Shown here piece after piece: positions 61,201 to 64,000 of a stretch of DNA of 64,000 nt. Made by a program: the position numbers and the translations under genes. The notes under the pieces were generated by a model. The model ran no database searches and had not been told where the DNA came from. It saw nothing but the letters and a program-made list of their open reading frames with translations. Source of the stretch: Rugalucina vietnamica (Eukaryota; Mollusca; Bivalvia; Lucinida; Lucinidae); NCBI GenBank assembly GCA_964017185.1, contig OZ024869.1:7214501-7278500 (forward strand), given 5' to 3'. How positions within the stretch are numbered: position 1 is the stretch's first letter; every line of letters begins with the position of its first letter.

Positions 61201-62685
61201 AACCGATTTCCACCAATTTTGGAGAGCTTAAAGATGAATAAATTTCCAAACTTTTGACCGTTCAGATTTTTTTTTAATTGCCTAGAAAAAAAGTTATTAA
61301 GGTTTAAAATCAGGATTTTTTTCTGATTTTCTGTGATTCCTATTTGGGAGCTAGAAAAAAAAGTGATGCCCATTTAGGAAACGGTGATTCCTATTCAGGA
61401 ACATATAATAAGATCTATGATTCCTGAATGGGATACAAATAGTTTGCCGGTTATGCTTCCTTGTGAACTTTGTTTACCAGAGCCTCACTGACTTAACTGT
61501 TATGTTATTTTCTGAATACCTTGCTGTATCTCATATCGATCATAGAGATGCTCCACATTCAACCTTTTTTCATTTTAATGGCCAGAGTGTATTTTAAGTT
61601 CAGTTTCACAATCATTTATACAAGTGCGTTCAGTTATTGATATGCCCCTGCCATATTCAGAAATAAATTGAAAACTCTTCTTGCTTTTGAACAATCTTCA
61701 CTGGCAAGAAATAGACATCTGGATGAATTTGTTTATATAATGTGTTAAGTGTGTCTATAAATATTTACTCTGTATATAGAACTTCCAGAGCAATTTTTTT
61801 TAACCAAAAAAAAAAAAAAAAAAAAAAAAAAACGCTGATATTTGAGTTTCAAAGAATCTACAAGGAATCATGGTTAATGGTTTGTAATTTTGTTAGTAAA
61901 TTATGAAAGAATAACCATGTATGTCAGTACTACAGCTGAAAATTTGGTGTCTTTATCAGCACTATTTACAAAGTTACACGCTGATTTTCATTTATTGTAC
62001 ATTTTAGAATTTTTGGTAAAGCGGTTAATTGTTACAATATAAAACTAAGCATGTCAGTGTTATTTTGCAAGAAAACTAATATTCTACCAGGGCGGTTTTA
62101 CGAACAAAGCTTGCTTGTGGGTTCCTTCATGAAGTAAGCATGCCTTAAGAGTTTATCAATATTGACATGAGTTAGTGGGGGTATGTTAAACATCTACTGT
62201 GTTTTTTTAATCTGTCAATCAAATGATGATGTGCATTTATTGCTTATAGATGTCACAGATACAAGGAATGACTAAATATAGTTATTCTTTTAAAATTTTA
62301 AATAGCTTGATTTAGAATTGGAAATGTAACTGGTTTTCGTGGGACCCATTTCCTGGAAAATGGAATGCATGTGAATAAAAATTACACAAAGCCTACATGT
62401 CTAGGATACATTATCTGAAAAATTAAAGATTATTTTGGGGTCATGGAAATGCATTTCTCTGGAAAAAGTTAGTGTAAACATGTTTTTTTCTGGAAAATTC
62501 TCGAAGTGAGTATTTTTGGGCGGCTCGTGTGCACTTATTGTTTGCTGAAAGATGACATGCCTTTTGTTTCAGGTTCTTATGTGACTGAAGTCAATGACTA
62601 CATCGAAAAATCTGGCTTATTTTTTTTTCAAAAAGCTAATAAAAATGGGTCCGACGATTTCAACCTTGAAGTAACTGAAAAATGA
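24278..62685 (+). CDS. CARD and death-domain-like adaptor protein, 12 exons, 495 codons
   Basis: Twelve exons with GT-AG junctions join in phase to one frame: 24278-24392 (ATG at 24305), 29488-29689, 30150-30246, 32493-32517, 34437-34487, 35565-35699, 38716-38838, 43952-44101, 46170-46322, 51531-51662, 53321-53539 and 62573-62685 (TGA at 62683). Coding length is 1488 nt. Residues 1-97 fit a six-helix CARD (YRYVTAIIRELTVDL, LADLKEFSGGEKDQIKCLL, ANDELLNVVQRRPRDFARLV, DDLLKKIWDYV) in the style of RIG-I/MDA5 CARDs. Residues 130-240 are a low-complexity Ser/Pro/Gly linker. Residues 243-340 fit a death domain (ILRDVGKEIGTAWQKVCGCL; YKFLQLIGVI; VQQLSDALLESNQVVANNIL). The rest is a Ser/Asn-rich tail ending FNLEVTEK. 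No helicase, protease, TM or TIR is present. Vertebrate CRADD has CARD plus death domain but is much shorter and lacks the linker and tail. Likely an immune or apoptotic adaptor; the exact function is unknown. Introns 3-11 are phase 1 except intron 3, making exons from 5 on symmetric and skippable. Confidence 0.87.
24415..24643 (-). mobile_element. tRNA-derived SINE, second copy of the 17242 family
   Basis: The reverse complement of the 17242 SINE, with GGTGGGCGAAAATGGGAGAA and AAGCAGAACTTGGCTTGTCT. The B box is damaged (GGGCTCGAACACAC). It sits in intron 1 just after exon 1. Confidence 0.75.
24785..24895. repeat. Right arm of the inverted repeat begun at 21365
   Basis: ACATTCTAGGCAGATGTGCA...GACAGGTTAAAAGCATTCAG is the complement of 21367-21465 with a few differences. 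Confidence 0.55.
24900..25900. other. Intron 1 segment with a CpG-richer patch
   Basis: 25160-25260 is visibly richer in CpG (CATGGCGCGCGCTTTGTCGT) and holds a CRE-like TGACGTCA (25188-25195). A short ATG frame of 20 codons at 25306 ends in a stop. It could be an alternative promoter of the CARD/DD gene or a remnant of a mobile element. 25790-25895 is an inverted copy of the repeat at 17046-17160. Confidence 0.3.
25907..26228. mobile_element. Hairpin MITE family B, copy 1
   Basis: It starts CATCAGGAAAACATGTCCGT and ends TTGCATGGGCAAGTTTTCGT. In between is a hairpin with arms of about 45 bp around the loop of GAACCACCTCGGCAAGGCGG (AACATAGATTGTGGGTAC and its complement). Other copies lie at 26234, 35371, 38886, 46335 and 53037. 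Confidence 0.65.
26234..26520. mobile_element. Hairpin MITE family B, diverged copy 2
   Basis: Begins ATCAGGAAAACATGGCCGTG; half of the hairpin (AAGATTGTGGGTACTAGTGC) remains. Confidence 0.5.
26560..26876 (+). mobile_element. HINE fragment of the AGCTCACCTGA family
   Basis: ATATTCAAACATCTTCTCTG, AATCCAGGTCACATGAC and CAGATCTCAGGTGAG match the body and the subterminal repeat of the elements at 44502 and 55466. The terminal hairpin and CTGG are lost. Confidence 0.6.
26921..28691 (+). mobile_element. HINE-like element, TATAGCCCCGCTT family
   Basis: 5' TATAGCCCCGCTTTG with a small hairpin, then a GTCCTTCCGTC microsatellite. About eight units of about 150 bp follow, each with GATCTAGCTTGGGATTGTTG and GAGTTATGGCCCTTGATTGA. 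Next come the inverted 5' motif GAAGCGGGGCTATA, the hairpin GTCAGATCCTCTGAC and CTAG at 28687. All the hallmarks of a Helentron-derived nonautonomous element are visible. No ORF. Confidence 0.75.
28692..29487. other. Intron 1, unassigned
   Basis: AT-rich, no repeat family or exon recognised. It ends with the pyrimidine tract and TTTTCAG of exon 2. Confidence 0.4.
29488..29689 (+). CDS. CARD/DD gene exon 2 (most of the CARD)
   Basis: 202 nt between TGTTTTCAG and GTAAGT, phase 1 to 2. It encodes TLADLKEFSGGEKDQIKCLL, ERRGYRAANDELLNVV, QRRPRDFARLVASVK and DDLLKKIWDYV, covering CARD helices 2-6. The F-A-R-L-V-A-S-V segment corresponds to the F-x-x-x-L-R-x-T region of RLR CARDs. Confidence 0.9.
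29690..30149. other. Intron 2 of the CARD/DD gene
   Basis: AT-rich with a GTTGTTGTT microsatellite near 29738-29755. Nothing else recognised. Confidence 0.4.
30150..30246 (+). CDS. CARD/DD gene exon 3
   Basis: 97 nt, phase 2 to 0, donor CAG/GTTTGT. It encodes KFYCGINRQDLLDKLECCVN and EIAQKHIPEPVQ. The RQDLL sequence recalls the RxDLL motif of death-effector domains but lies C-terminal to a complete CARD. Confidence 0.88.
30491..31571 (+). mobile_element. HINE-like element, TATGCCCCCAACTT family, copy 1
   Basis: 5' TTATGCCCCCAACTTCGG hairpin, a GTGCA/GTCA microsatellite (30541-30592), then about five units containing CAACTCCTCCTACAGTTT and GATATGCATGTGGTTTGGAT. Next are the inverted 5' motif AGTTGGGGGCATA, the hairpin GTGTTTCATAAACAC and CTAG at 31567-31570. 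Confidence 0.78.
31645..31795. repeat. Inverted repeat (hairpin) in intron 3
   Basis: AGACATTTTGGTCATCGCCC and GGGCGATAACCAAAATGCCT are inverted partners around a loop containing a second pair (ATTATCAGCCC...GGCCTTGATAAT). Confidence 0.5.
32046..32275. mobile_element. Family A TIR element, diverged copy
   Basis: GTGAGCCACTGCATAAGAAA at the left and CTCACGCACAGGCTCA at the right, with the ACAAAGGCACTGATCAGCTT core. Placed in intron 3 of the CARD/DD gene. Confidence 0.55.
32493..32517 (+). CDS. CARD/DD gene exon 4 (25-nt micro-exon)
   Basis: Between TACTTTTCAG and GTACAA, phase 0 to 1; encodes YRGDGGNR. It is needed to keep the frame between exon 3 (phase 0) and exon 5 (phase 1), which supports it despite its size. 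Confidence 0.75.
32896..33792 (+). mobile_element. HINE-like element, TATGCCCCCAACTT family, copy 2
   Basis: 5' TTATGCCCCCAACTTTG, a (GTCT)n microsatellite (32943-32992), two units of about 320 bp (GAGTTATGTCCCTTTGAAAA), then AGTTGGGGGCATA, hairpin GTGTTTTACAAACAC and CTAG at 33788-33791. Confidence 0.78.
34156..34399. mobile_element. Palindromic MITE with CCCAGTTGTTCAAA ends
   Basis: The ends CCCAGTTGTTCAAAGCATCG and TTTTGAACAACTGGG are inverted. The core 34235-34332 is a near-perfect hairpin with arms of about 48 bp (TGAGAATCCTTTGCA/TGCAAAGGATTCTCA). Confidence 0.75.
34437..34487 (+). CDS. CARD/DD gene exon 5
   Basis: 51 nt, phase 1 to 1, TATCTTCAG to GTCAGG. Encodes TSAICPGPQRLMLDCP. Cys/Pro-containing linker with no known motif. 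Confidence 0.72.
34511..34752. mobile_element. Family A TIR element, best-preserved copy
   Basis: TATGAGCCACCTCGTGGG to CCATGGGGCGGCTCATATA. The core GATCAGCTTCGCGGTTACCG with its complement forms a perfect hairpin. TA flanks both ends, consistent with a TA target duplication. Confidence 0.78.
34753..35564. other. Intron 5 remainder, with a family B MITE fragment
   Basis: 35371-35540 begins CATCAGGAAAACATGTCCGT and follows the family B body without its hairpin. 35201-35250 holds a short inverted repeat (GTCAGGAAAGAC / GTCTTTCCTGA). The rest is unassigned. Confidence 0.45.
35565..35699 (+). CDS. CARD/DD gene exon 6 (linker)
   Basis: 135 nt, phase 1 to 1, TTATATAG to GTAAGA. Encodes ATQAGSPVVRGGSPGILYLR and DSAYSSHSQERSHDDLAQQD. 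Ser/Gly-rich, probably disordered. Confidence 0.88.
35706..35805 (+). repeat. Decayed SINE-tail-like fragment
   Basis: TTTGTTTGTTGCCTTACATT and CAGTCAACAGCTATGGTCAT resemble the tail half of the SINE at 49214 (complement) and 31890-31975. No promoter boxes. Confidence 0.4.
35831..37729. mobile_element. 1.9-kb element with inverted ends, noncoding
   Basis: The left end GGCCTAAATGATTTAGCTAT plus ATGTGTGGTTCC and CTACC recurs inverted at 37640-37729 (GGTAGG...GGAATCACACATATATTTCA...TTTAGGCC, read on the plus strand with CTACCCTAATTTTT). The interior has a visible rise in CpG and a 73-bp tandem duplication (36561-36705). No transposase frame is seen. Confidence 0.5.
37778..37926. mobile_element. 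Near-perfect palindrome, arms about 72 bp
   Basis: ATTGACTATTGAGTCATTGA, ATATGATGTGATATCCAACA and ACCAATATTGACC are mirrored by their complements around GAGGCGAAGCCGAG. Likely a MITE in intron 6; the transcript would form a long stable hairpin. Confidence 0.8.
38716..38838 (+). CDS. CARD/DD gene exon 7 (linker)
   Basis: 123 nt, phase 1 to 1, TAATTCTAG to GTAAGT. Encodes LGKLNPEATPVKSPGSFVGG and REDVSQPVSSPATPDQNNFA. Pro/Ser-rich; S/T-P sites are frequent. Confidence 0.88.
38886..39170. mobile_element. Hairpin MITE family B, copy in intron 7
   Basis: ACATTACGAAAACTTGCCCA at the left, GGATATGTTTTCGTGATGAT at the right, and the hairpin GAACCGCCTCGGCGAGGCGG with AGATTGTGG arms in the middle. 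Confidence 0.65.
39977..43938 (+). mobile_element. HINE-like element, ATACCCCGCCAC family, split by a later insertion
   Basis: 5' TTATACCCCGCCACTTAAAAA hairpin-type start, a (GTCC)n/(GTCT)n microsatellite (40045-40100) and units of about 152 bp with TTTCCGGGCTCTATCTTGAG and GAGTTATGGCCCTTGATTTA. The inverted terminal motif GTGGCGGGGTATCATGCATG is at 43906-43925. The element is interrupted at 40501-43321. Its right end lies about 14 nt before exon 8. Confidence 0.72.
40501..43321. mobile_element. 2.8-kb noncoding element with GGGGGGGTCTCA inverted ends, copy 1
   Basis: The ends are GGGGGGGTCTCATATGCGCC and its imperfect complement (GTGAGACCCCCCC), followed inward by the shared CCCACGCACCAATTTT block. 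It interrupts a satellite unit of the surrounding HINE. The left flank ends CTTCAAA and the right flank starts TTTGTATAGG, so no target duplication is seen and insertion is between AAA and TTT. No open frame of note, so it is nonautonomous. The AAA/TTT preference without duplication recalls Spy-type transposons, but I cannot confirm that. Confidence 0.75.
43952..44101 (+). CDS. CARD/DD gene exon 8 (first half of death domain)
   Basis: 150 nt, phase 1 to 1, TTTTGTTCCAG to GTAAAT. Encodes VMELMKVKARILRDVGKEIG, TAWQKVCGCLVESLDLDMTM and EDEMKMGDTI. The G-x-x-W-Q-K pattern after an amphipathic helix is characteristic of death domains (helices 1-3). The pyrimidine tract starts directly where the upstream HINE ends. 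Confidence 0.88.
44208..44448. mobile_element. Family A TIR element, inverted copy
   Basis: GCATGAGCCTGCGCATCAG at the left and GTGACACGGCTCATAT at the right. The hairpin CAGCTTCGCGGTAACCGC/AAAGCTGG and the AGTACAATCCCTCTTG word are in the opposite order to the 34511 copy. Confidence 0.7.
44502..46155 (+). mobile_element. HINE-like element, AGCTCACCTGA family, near complete
   Basis: 5' TTTTAGCTCACCTGAGCCGA, a CGTCCGTC microsatellite, three to four units of about 430 bp with CTTCTCTGAAACCGCTTGGC and GGTCACATGACCAAGATGGC, then TTCAGGTGAGCG (inverted 5' motif), hairpin GGACCAATGGTCC and CTGG at 46151-46154. It stops 14 nt before exon 9. Confidence 0.8.
46170..46322 (+). CDS. CARD/DD gene exon 9 (second half of death domain)
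   Basis: 153 nt, phase 1 to 1, TTTCTTTCTACAG to GTAAGC. Encodes KSSYPPGYKFLQLIGVIKLP, SNERITVQQLSDALLESNQV and VANNILLGKK, matching death-domain helices 4-6 (V-x-x-L-x-x-A-L). Confidence 0.9.
46335..46500. mobile_element. Hairpin MITE family B, decayed copy
   Basis: ATTGCCCATGCAATATACAT and the half-hairpin AGTACCCACAATCA remain. Followed at 46500-46615 by a short piece of the ATACCCCGCCAC-family satellite unit. Confidence 0.45.
46680..47214. mobile_element. hAT-like MITE with 8-bp target duplication
   Basis: The ends GTCTCTATAGAAGGGGTC (46683) and GACCCCTTCTATAGAGAC (47193-47210) are perfect inverted copies. They are flanked by ATTTGTAC at 46672-46679 and 47215-47222. An 8-bp duplication with CAGTG-like right terminus suggests the hAT superfamily. 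No ORF; 535 bp. Confidence 0.72.
47256..48119 (+). mobile_element. HINE-like element, TATGCCCCCAACTT family, copy 3
   Basis: 5' TTTATGCCCCCAAGTTGAGG, GTCCGTCCAGTCC, units closely matching those of 30491-31571, 3' AGTTGGGGCATA, hairpin GTGTTTCATAAACAC and CTAG at 48115-48118. Confidence 0.78.
48399..49062. mobile_element. Foldback element with AAAGTCACAGGAAAA word arrays, 8-bp target duplication
   Basis: The left arm (48399-48512) is about seven copies of GAAAAAAAGTCACAG. The right arm (about 48970-49062) is the same word inverted (TGTGACTTTTTTTCC). The host duplication GATACTTC flanks both sides (48391-48398, 49063-49070). The interior of about 450 bp is AT-rich and noncoding. Structure as in Drosophila FB and some Mutator-like elements. 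Confidence 0.78.
49214..49441 (-). mobile_element. tRNA-derived SINE with 13-bp target duplication
   Basis: On the minus strand the head GGGGAGAGTGGTGGCATACT has an A-box-like CTGGTAGAGCG and a B box GGGTTCGATCC (about 49380-49390). The tail ends ...AAACAAACAAA. CATGTGTAATTTG occurs on both sides (49201-49213, 49442-49454), the mark of LINE-driven insertion. Relatively young, since the duplication is perfect. Confidence 0.85.
49903..50838. mobile_element. Foldback element with CCGAAA-type word arrays, 9-10 bp target duplication
   Basis: The left arm 49903-50020 (GGGTCCGTGACACTTGGCCG, then TTGCCGAAA and CGTCGAAACGACAC words) is mirrored by the right arm 50738-50838 (TTTCGGCGAAATGTC, GGCAAAGTGTCGTGCACC). 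AATGGCTGA flanks both sides (49894-49902, 50839-50847; a shared C may make it 10). The interior 50058-50400 is the dispersed repeat also present at 14195-14425 and 15413-15540. Confidence 0.8.
50848..51530. other. Intron 9 remainder, unassigned
   Basis: AT-rich; TATGGCCACTGA(G/A)CAAGGTA is duplicated near 51074 and 51102. No exon or element recognised. Ends with a weak polypyrimidine tract at the exon 10 acceptor. Confidence 0.35.
51531..51662 (+). CDS. CARD/DD gene exon 10 (C-terminal tail)
   Basis: 132 nt, phase 1 to 1, GTTTATAG to GTAAGT. Encodes RRAGSLHQSFSEVNINQRQG and ASGEAGRGDNQQLNIEPFRS then LPV. The alternative AG 4 nt downstream would hit a stop, so this acceptor is preferred. Its pyrimidine tract is poor. 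Confidence 0.82.
51895..52000. mobile_element. Family A TIR element, left half only
   Basis: TTTGAGCCGCTTCAGGAAAA through the hairpin GATCAGCTTCGCAGTAAC...AAGCTGATC, then abruptly the satellite of the next element. Confidence 0.55.
52001..53037 (+). mobile_element. HINE-like element, AGCTCACCTGA 3' end, 5' truncated
   Basis: Six units of about 166 bp (AGCTTTGATATTTTGTATGT, TAATGGTCCTCTACATAAAT, GGGGTCAAATTTGGCCA), then CTCAGGTGAGCT, hairpin GGACCAATGGTCC and CTAG at 53033-53036. The 5' end is missing, with a family A half-element at the junction. The satellite differs from that of the 44502 element although the 3' end is the same. Confidence 0.72.
53037..53229. mobile_element. Hairpin MITE family B, copy in intron 10
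   Basis: A near-perfect hairpin (TTGCTCCAAAACATAGATTG / CAATCTATGTTTTGAGCAA) around GAACCGCCTTGGCGAGGCGG, then ATTGCATGGGCGTGTTTTCG. Confidence 0.65.
53321..53539 (+). CDS. CARD/DD gene exon 11 (Ser/Asn-rich tail)
   Basis: 219 nt, phase 1 to 1, CTTATTTTAG to GTAAAA. Encodes MDSQGADQKRSNGTKTLNFP, SPRSSENVDESARPNSLESS and NLSGIQSPNNTGNIPLVVND. Low complexity with many SP sites; probably disordered. Confidence 0.9.
53540..54340. other. Intron 11, unassigned
   Basis: AT-rich. A short inverted pair TAAATTTACTTCTG/CGAGTAAATTTACC with further TAAATTTAC words occupies 54170-54345. No gene. Confidence 0.35.
54341..54896 (+). mobile_element. HINE-like element, AGCTCACCTGA family, short copy
   Basis: TTTTAGCTCACCTGAGCCGA to TTCAGGTGAGCG, hairpin GGACCAATGGTCC and CTGG at 54892-54895. 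Internally deleted relative to the 44502 copy (556 bp). Confidence 0.75.
54897..55344. other. Intron 11, unassigned
   Basis: AT-rich, no element or exon recognised. Confidence 0.35.
55466..57166 (+). mobile_element. HINE-like element nested in the G-run element
   Basis: TTTTTAGCTCACCTGAGCCG to CTCAGGTGAGCG, hairpin GGACCATTGGTCC and CTGG at 57162-57165, with three units of about 420 bp. Copy 1 of the G-run element (43196-43222) shows the uninterrupted target between ATATAGAT and TCTTAACTAC. Confidence 0.8.
55801..55996. mobile_element. Small pogo/Tigger-like MITE nested in the HINE
   Basis: The ends ACACCTGGACCTCTTTATAA and TTATAAAGAGGTTGAGGTGT are inverted, flanked by TATA. The sister satellite unit at about 56446 (AATGAGTATATAAATCATGA) shows the empty site. 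About 195 bp, noncoding; the TIR style suggests pogo-type. Confidence 0.65.
57934..58890. mobile_element. TIR element with CAGTTGAACCT ends, nested in the G-run element
   Basis: CAGTTGAACCTGCTGAATCA at the left and AGAGGTTTGACTG at the right, in TA-rich flanks. Copy 1 of the G-run element near 42450-42470 lacks it. Subterminal ATAAGA(C/G)AGCCA words recur at both ends. The TIRs resemble pogo/Tigger-like elements. It is itself interrupted at 58148-58576. Confidence 0.65.
58148..58576. mobile_element. Foldback element with TTTCGTCTAAA word arrays, 9-10 bp target duplication
   Basis: Left arm about ten copies of GACATTTCGTCTAAAG (58155-58345), right arm the inverse TTTAGACGAAATGTC (58400-58570), with an AT-rich loop of about 50 bp. 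AAATTTCCC flanks both sides (58139-58147, 58577-58585). Termini GGATCCATGAC and GTCCTGCACC resemble those of the 49903 element. Three levels of nesting in all. Confidence 0.82.
60393..60788 (-). mobile_element. Foldback-type repeat, copy of 16637-17042, nested in the G-run element
   Basis: AGGTACAAGTAGGCAAAGAT to CCTCGTGGTGAATCC is the complement of 16637-17042. Copy 1 of the G-run element at 41010-41025 is uninterrupted here. Confidence 0.72.
61049..62572. other. End of intron 11, with a small inverted repeat
   Basis: AGATGCCCAATTGAGTATCA (61062) and TGATACTCAATTGGGCATCT (61126) form a 20-bp perfect inverted pair. GATTCCTATT(T/C)(G/A)GGA words recur at 61335-61430. There is a run of about 25 A near 61806-61831. 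No exon recognised until the acceptor TTTTGTTTCAG at 62572. Confidence 0.4.
62573..62685 (+). CDS. CARD/DD gene exon 12, terminal exon
   Basis: Acceptor CCTTTTGTTTCAG. Phase 1 entry encodes SYVTEVNDYIEKSGLFFFQK and ANKNGSDDFNLEVTEK, then TGA at 62683-62685. The open frame fits the phase of exon 11 exactly and stops here. AATAAA at about 62806 is a candidate poly(A) signal. Confidence 0.82.
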
Positions 62686-62999
62686 CTCACTTGCTCTGAG
62701 CTGACCACTCATTTCACAATCATGTATACACAAATCCATGTATTTGCAACATATTCATCAGTCCCATGATAAAGCATGCTAAAGAATATAATATTGTTGA
62801 CAAAAATAAACAATGCTTTTTTATACAAGTAAATATTCAAACATGTATACTTATCTGCAAAAGAAATGCCAAAATATTAAAACACCATTTTCTTGAAAAG
62901 AATCATTGTGATAGAATTTTCAGTGATATAACTTTTGAGTATTTTCAGTGAGCAATAATCAACCAAAATTAAACGTTTGTAGCATTCTTCATTAAGACG

Positions 63000-63497
63000 T
63001 TACAATGACGTTAGTGTACGATCTCGTGTATTACGATTTTGAATCTAAAACATTCACGATTAATGCGATTTGAAAACAGATGGCTGAAGTAGTAGCCGGG
63101 TGTCTAACCTAAAGAAATCGTACAAAAAGATTGGAAAAATACTGCTTGTCAACGCTCCCAAGGGTCGCGTTTTTCTGTTGACGTCAGCCTATTGTTTTGA
63201 GATCGTCATTATTGTTTACTACAGACACACTATGGGCTTTCAAATTGTGATTCTGCAGGTGTCTGTTCAGTGTGTCAACAGCTATCTTATGGCACTAAAA
63301 GATTTTGAGTACGTCTATTTGCATGCTAGAAAACACCAATTTACGTCAAAAAGTAAAAACGACGTCACGTACAAGAAAAAAGCGTCGGAAAAGACATAAA
63401 TTTTCTGATTTGATTTTGTTTCAAACTTGACTTTCGAATATTGGTATCGGTTTGTAAACTTTTGCAAGGTAATTAAAGGTATCCTAACCCTGTAGCT
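63000..63497. promoter_or_regulatory. CpG-richer stretch, possible promoter of a downstream gene
   Basis: Richer in CG dinucleotides than its surroundings, with CRE-like TGACGTCA (63180) and GACGTCACG (63361), and a short upstream frame (ATGGCTGAAGTAGTAGCC, stop after 10 codons, 63080). Precedes a candidate start exon. Confidence 0.35.
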
Positions 63498-63542
63498 ATG
63501 GAAATGGGTGACAACTTTTTTTTTCGCGGCAACGCGACAAGC
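63498..63542 (+). CDS. Candidate first coding exon of a further gene (MEMGDNFFFRGNATS)
   Basis: ATG at 63498, 15 codons encoding MEMGDNFFFRGNATS, then a perfect donor GTAAGT at 63543. The exon is GC-richer than its surroundings apart from a run of Phe codons. I do not recognise the protein and no second exon is in the window, so this rests only on the ATG, the donor and the CpG-richer upstream region. It could be chance. Confidence 0.35.
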
Positions 63543-64000
63543 GTAAGTCTTAACGTCATGATTTTCTAATTTTGTGAAAGCGAATTAACAAGACTCAATA
63601 TTTATATATCACTTAAAAAATTTTTGTCGATATAGAAAGAAAAACAAACGTATTAGTTATTTTCGTGTTTCTTTTGCGAATAAGTATATATACAGTGACC
63701 ACACATAAGTCCTTAAAGTACTATGGAGTCACCTATGTCTTTGTATTCTGCCAAAACGTAGGTTGGCATTTCATCATAAAATTCATGGTTTGTTTTCTGG
63801 CACAGAATACCATAGGGGACTGGGACTTTCACAGAGAAACATTTATACTTAGGCTATGTCTCACTGCTCATATTCATGATATTTAAATCCTCTTGTATAT
63901 GCTTTAAGTCAAGAGAATCACCAGGACATTCACAGACAGACATTCTTCTAATATCAATAATGTATTTTGTGGATTAAGAATGAATACAAAGAATATTGCC
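63543..64000. other. Unassigned right edge
   Basis: AT-rich. An open frame at 63665-63886 has no recognisable motif. If the 63498 exon is real this is its intron. Confidence 0.3.

Noticed and set aside
63100..63399. Open frame of 99 codons at the right edge
   Set aside because: Begins at GTG, not ATG, and lacks recognisable domains; the region looks like promoter sequence.

Overview
This is nuclear DNA of an animal, most likely a mollusc. The evidence is intron-rich genes with GT-AG introns and dense Helitron-type (HINE) elements. These carry subterminal inverted repeats, a 3' hairpin ending in CTAG or CTGG, and internal satellite arrays, as known from bivalve genomes. Two non-LTR retrotransposons and several tRNA-derived SINEs are also present. 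No bacterial or viral gene organisation is visible. The species cannot be named from the sequence.

Two host genes were reconstructed from splice sites and reading phase; a third may begin at the right edge. (1) On the minus strand, 12108 down to 5957, lie the first six coding exons (166 codons) of EFTUD2/Snu114, the GTPase of the U5 snRNP. The rest of the gene is beyond the left edge. Its intron 2 (9093-11050) contains 29 tandem copies of a 67-70 bp unit that duplicates the 3' end of exon 2 with its 5' splice site. (2) On the plus strand, 24278-62685, is a 12-exon gene of 495 codons. It has an N-terminal CARD resembling those of RIG-I-like receptors, a linker, a death-domain-like fold and a Ser/Asn-rich tail. 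It is probably an innate-immune or cell-death adaptor of a kind I do not recognise. (3) At 63498-63542 is a possible first coding exon (15 codons, perfect GTAAGT donor) of a further plus-strand gene behind a CpG-richer stretch.

Layout: 1-5956 is EFTUD2 intron 6 with two HINEs (minus) set in an older AT-rich repeat. 5957-12108 holds the EFTUD2 exons and the exon-derived array. 12.1-24.3 kb lies between two divergent genes and holds foldback and SINE insertions, a defective CR1/jockey-like LINE (17.5-21.3 kb) and a second decayed LINE (22.0-24.1 kb). 24.3-62.7 kb is the CARD/death-domain gene, whose introns are almost entirely mobile elements. They include at least eight HINEs, about 240 bp hairpin TIR elements, MITEs, and two copies of a 2.8 kb noncoding element with G-run termini, one of them carrying nested insertions. 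Three foldback elements (48.4, 49.9 and 58.1 kb) have terminal inverted repeats built of short tandem words and still carry 8-10 bp target duplications.

The two main genes are not an operon; they are divergent and separated by about 12 kb of repeats. Calls rest on reading the sequence and on remembered family motifs. No database search, RNA data or alignment program was available.
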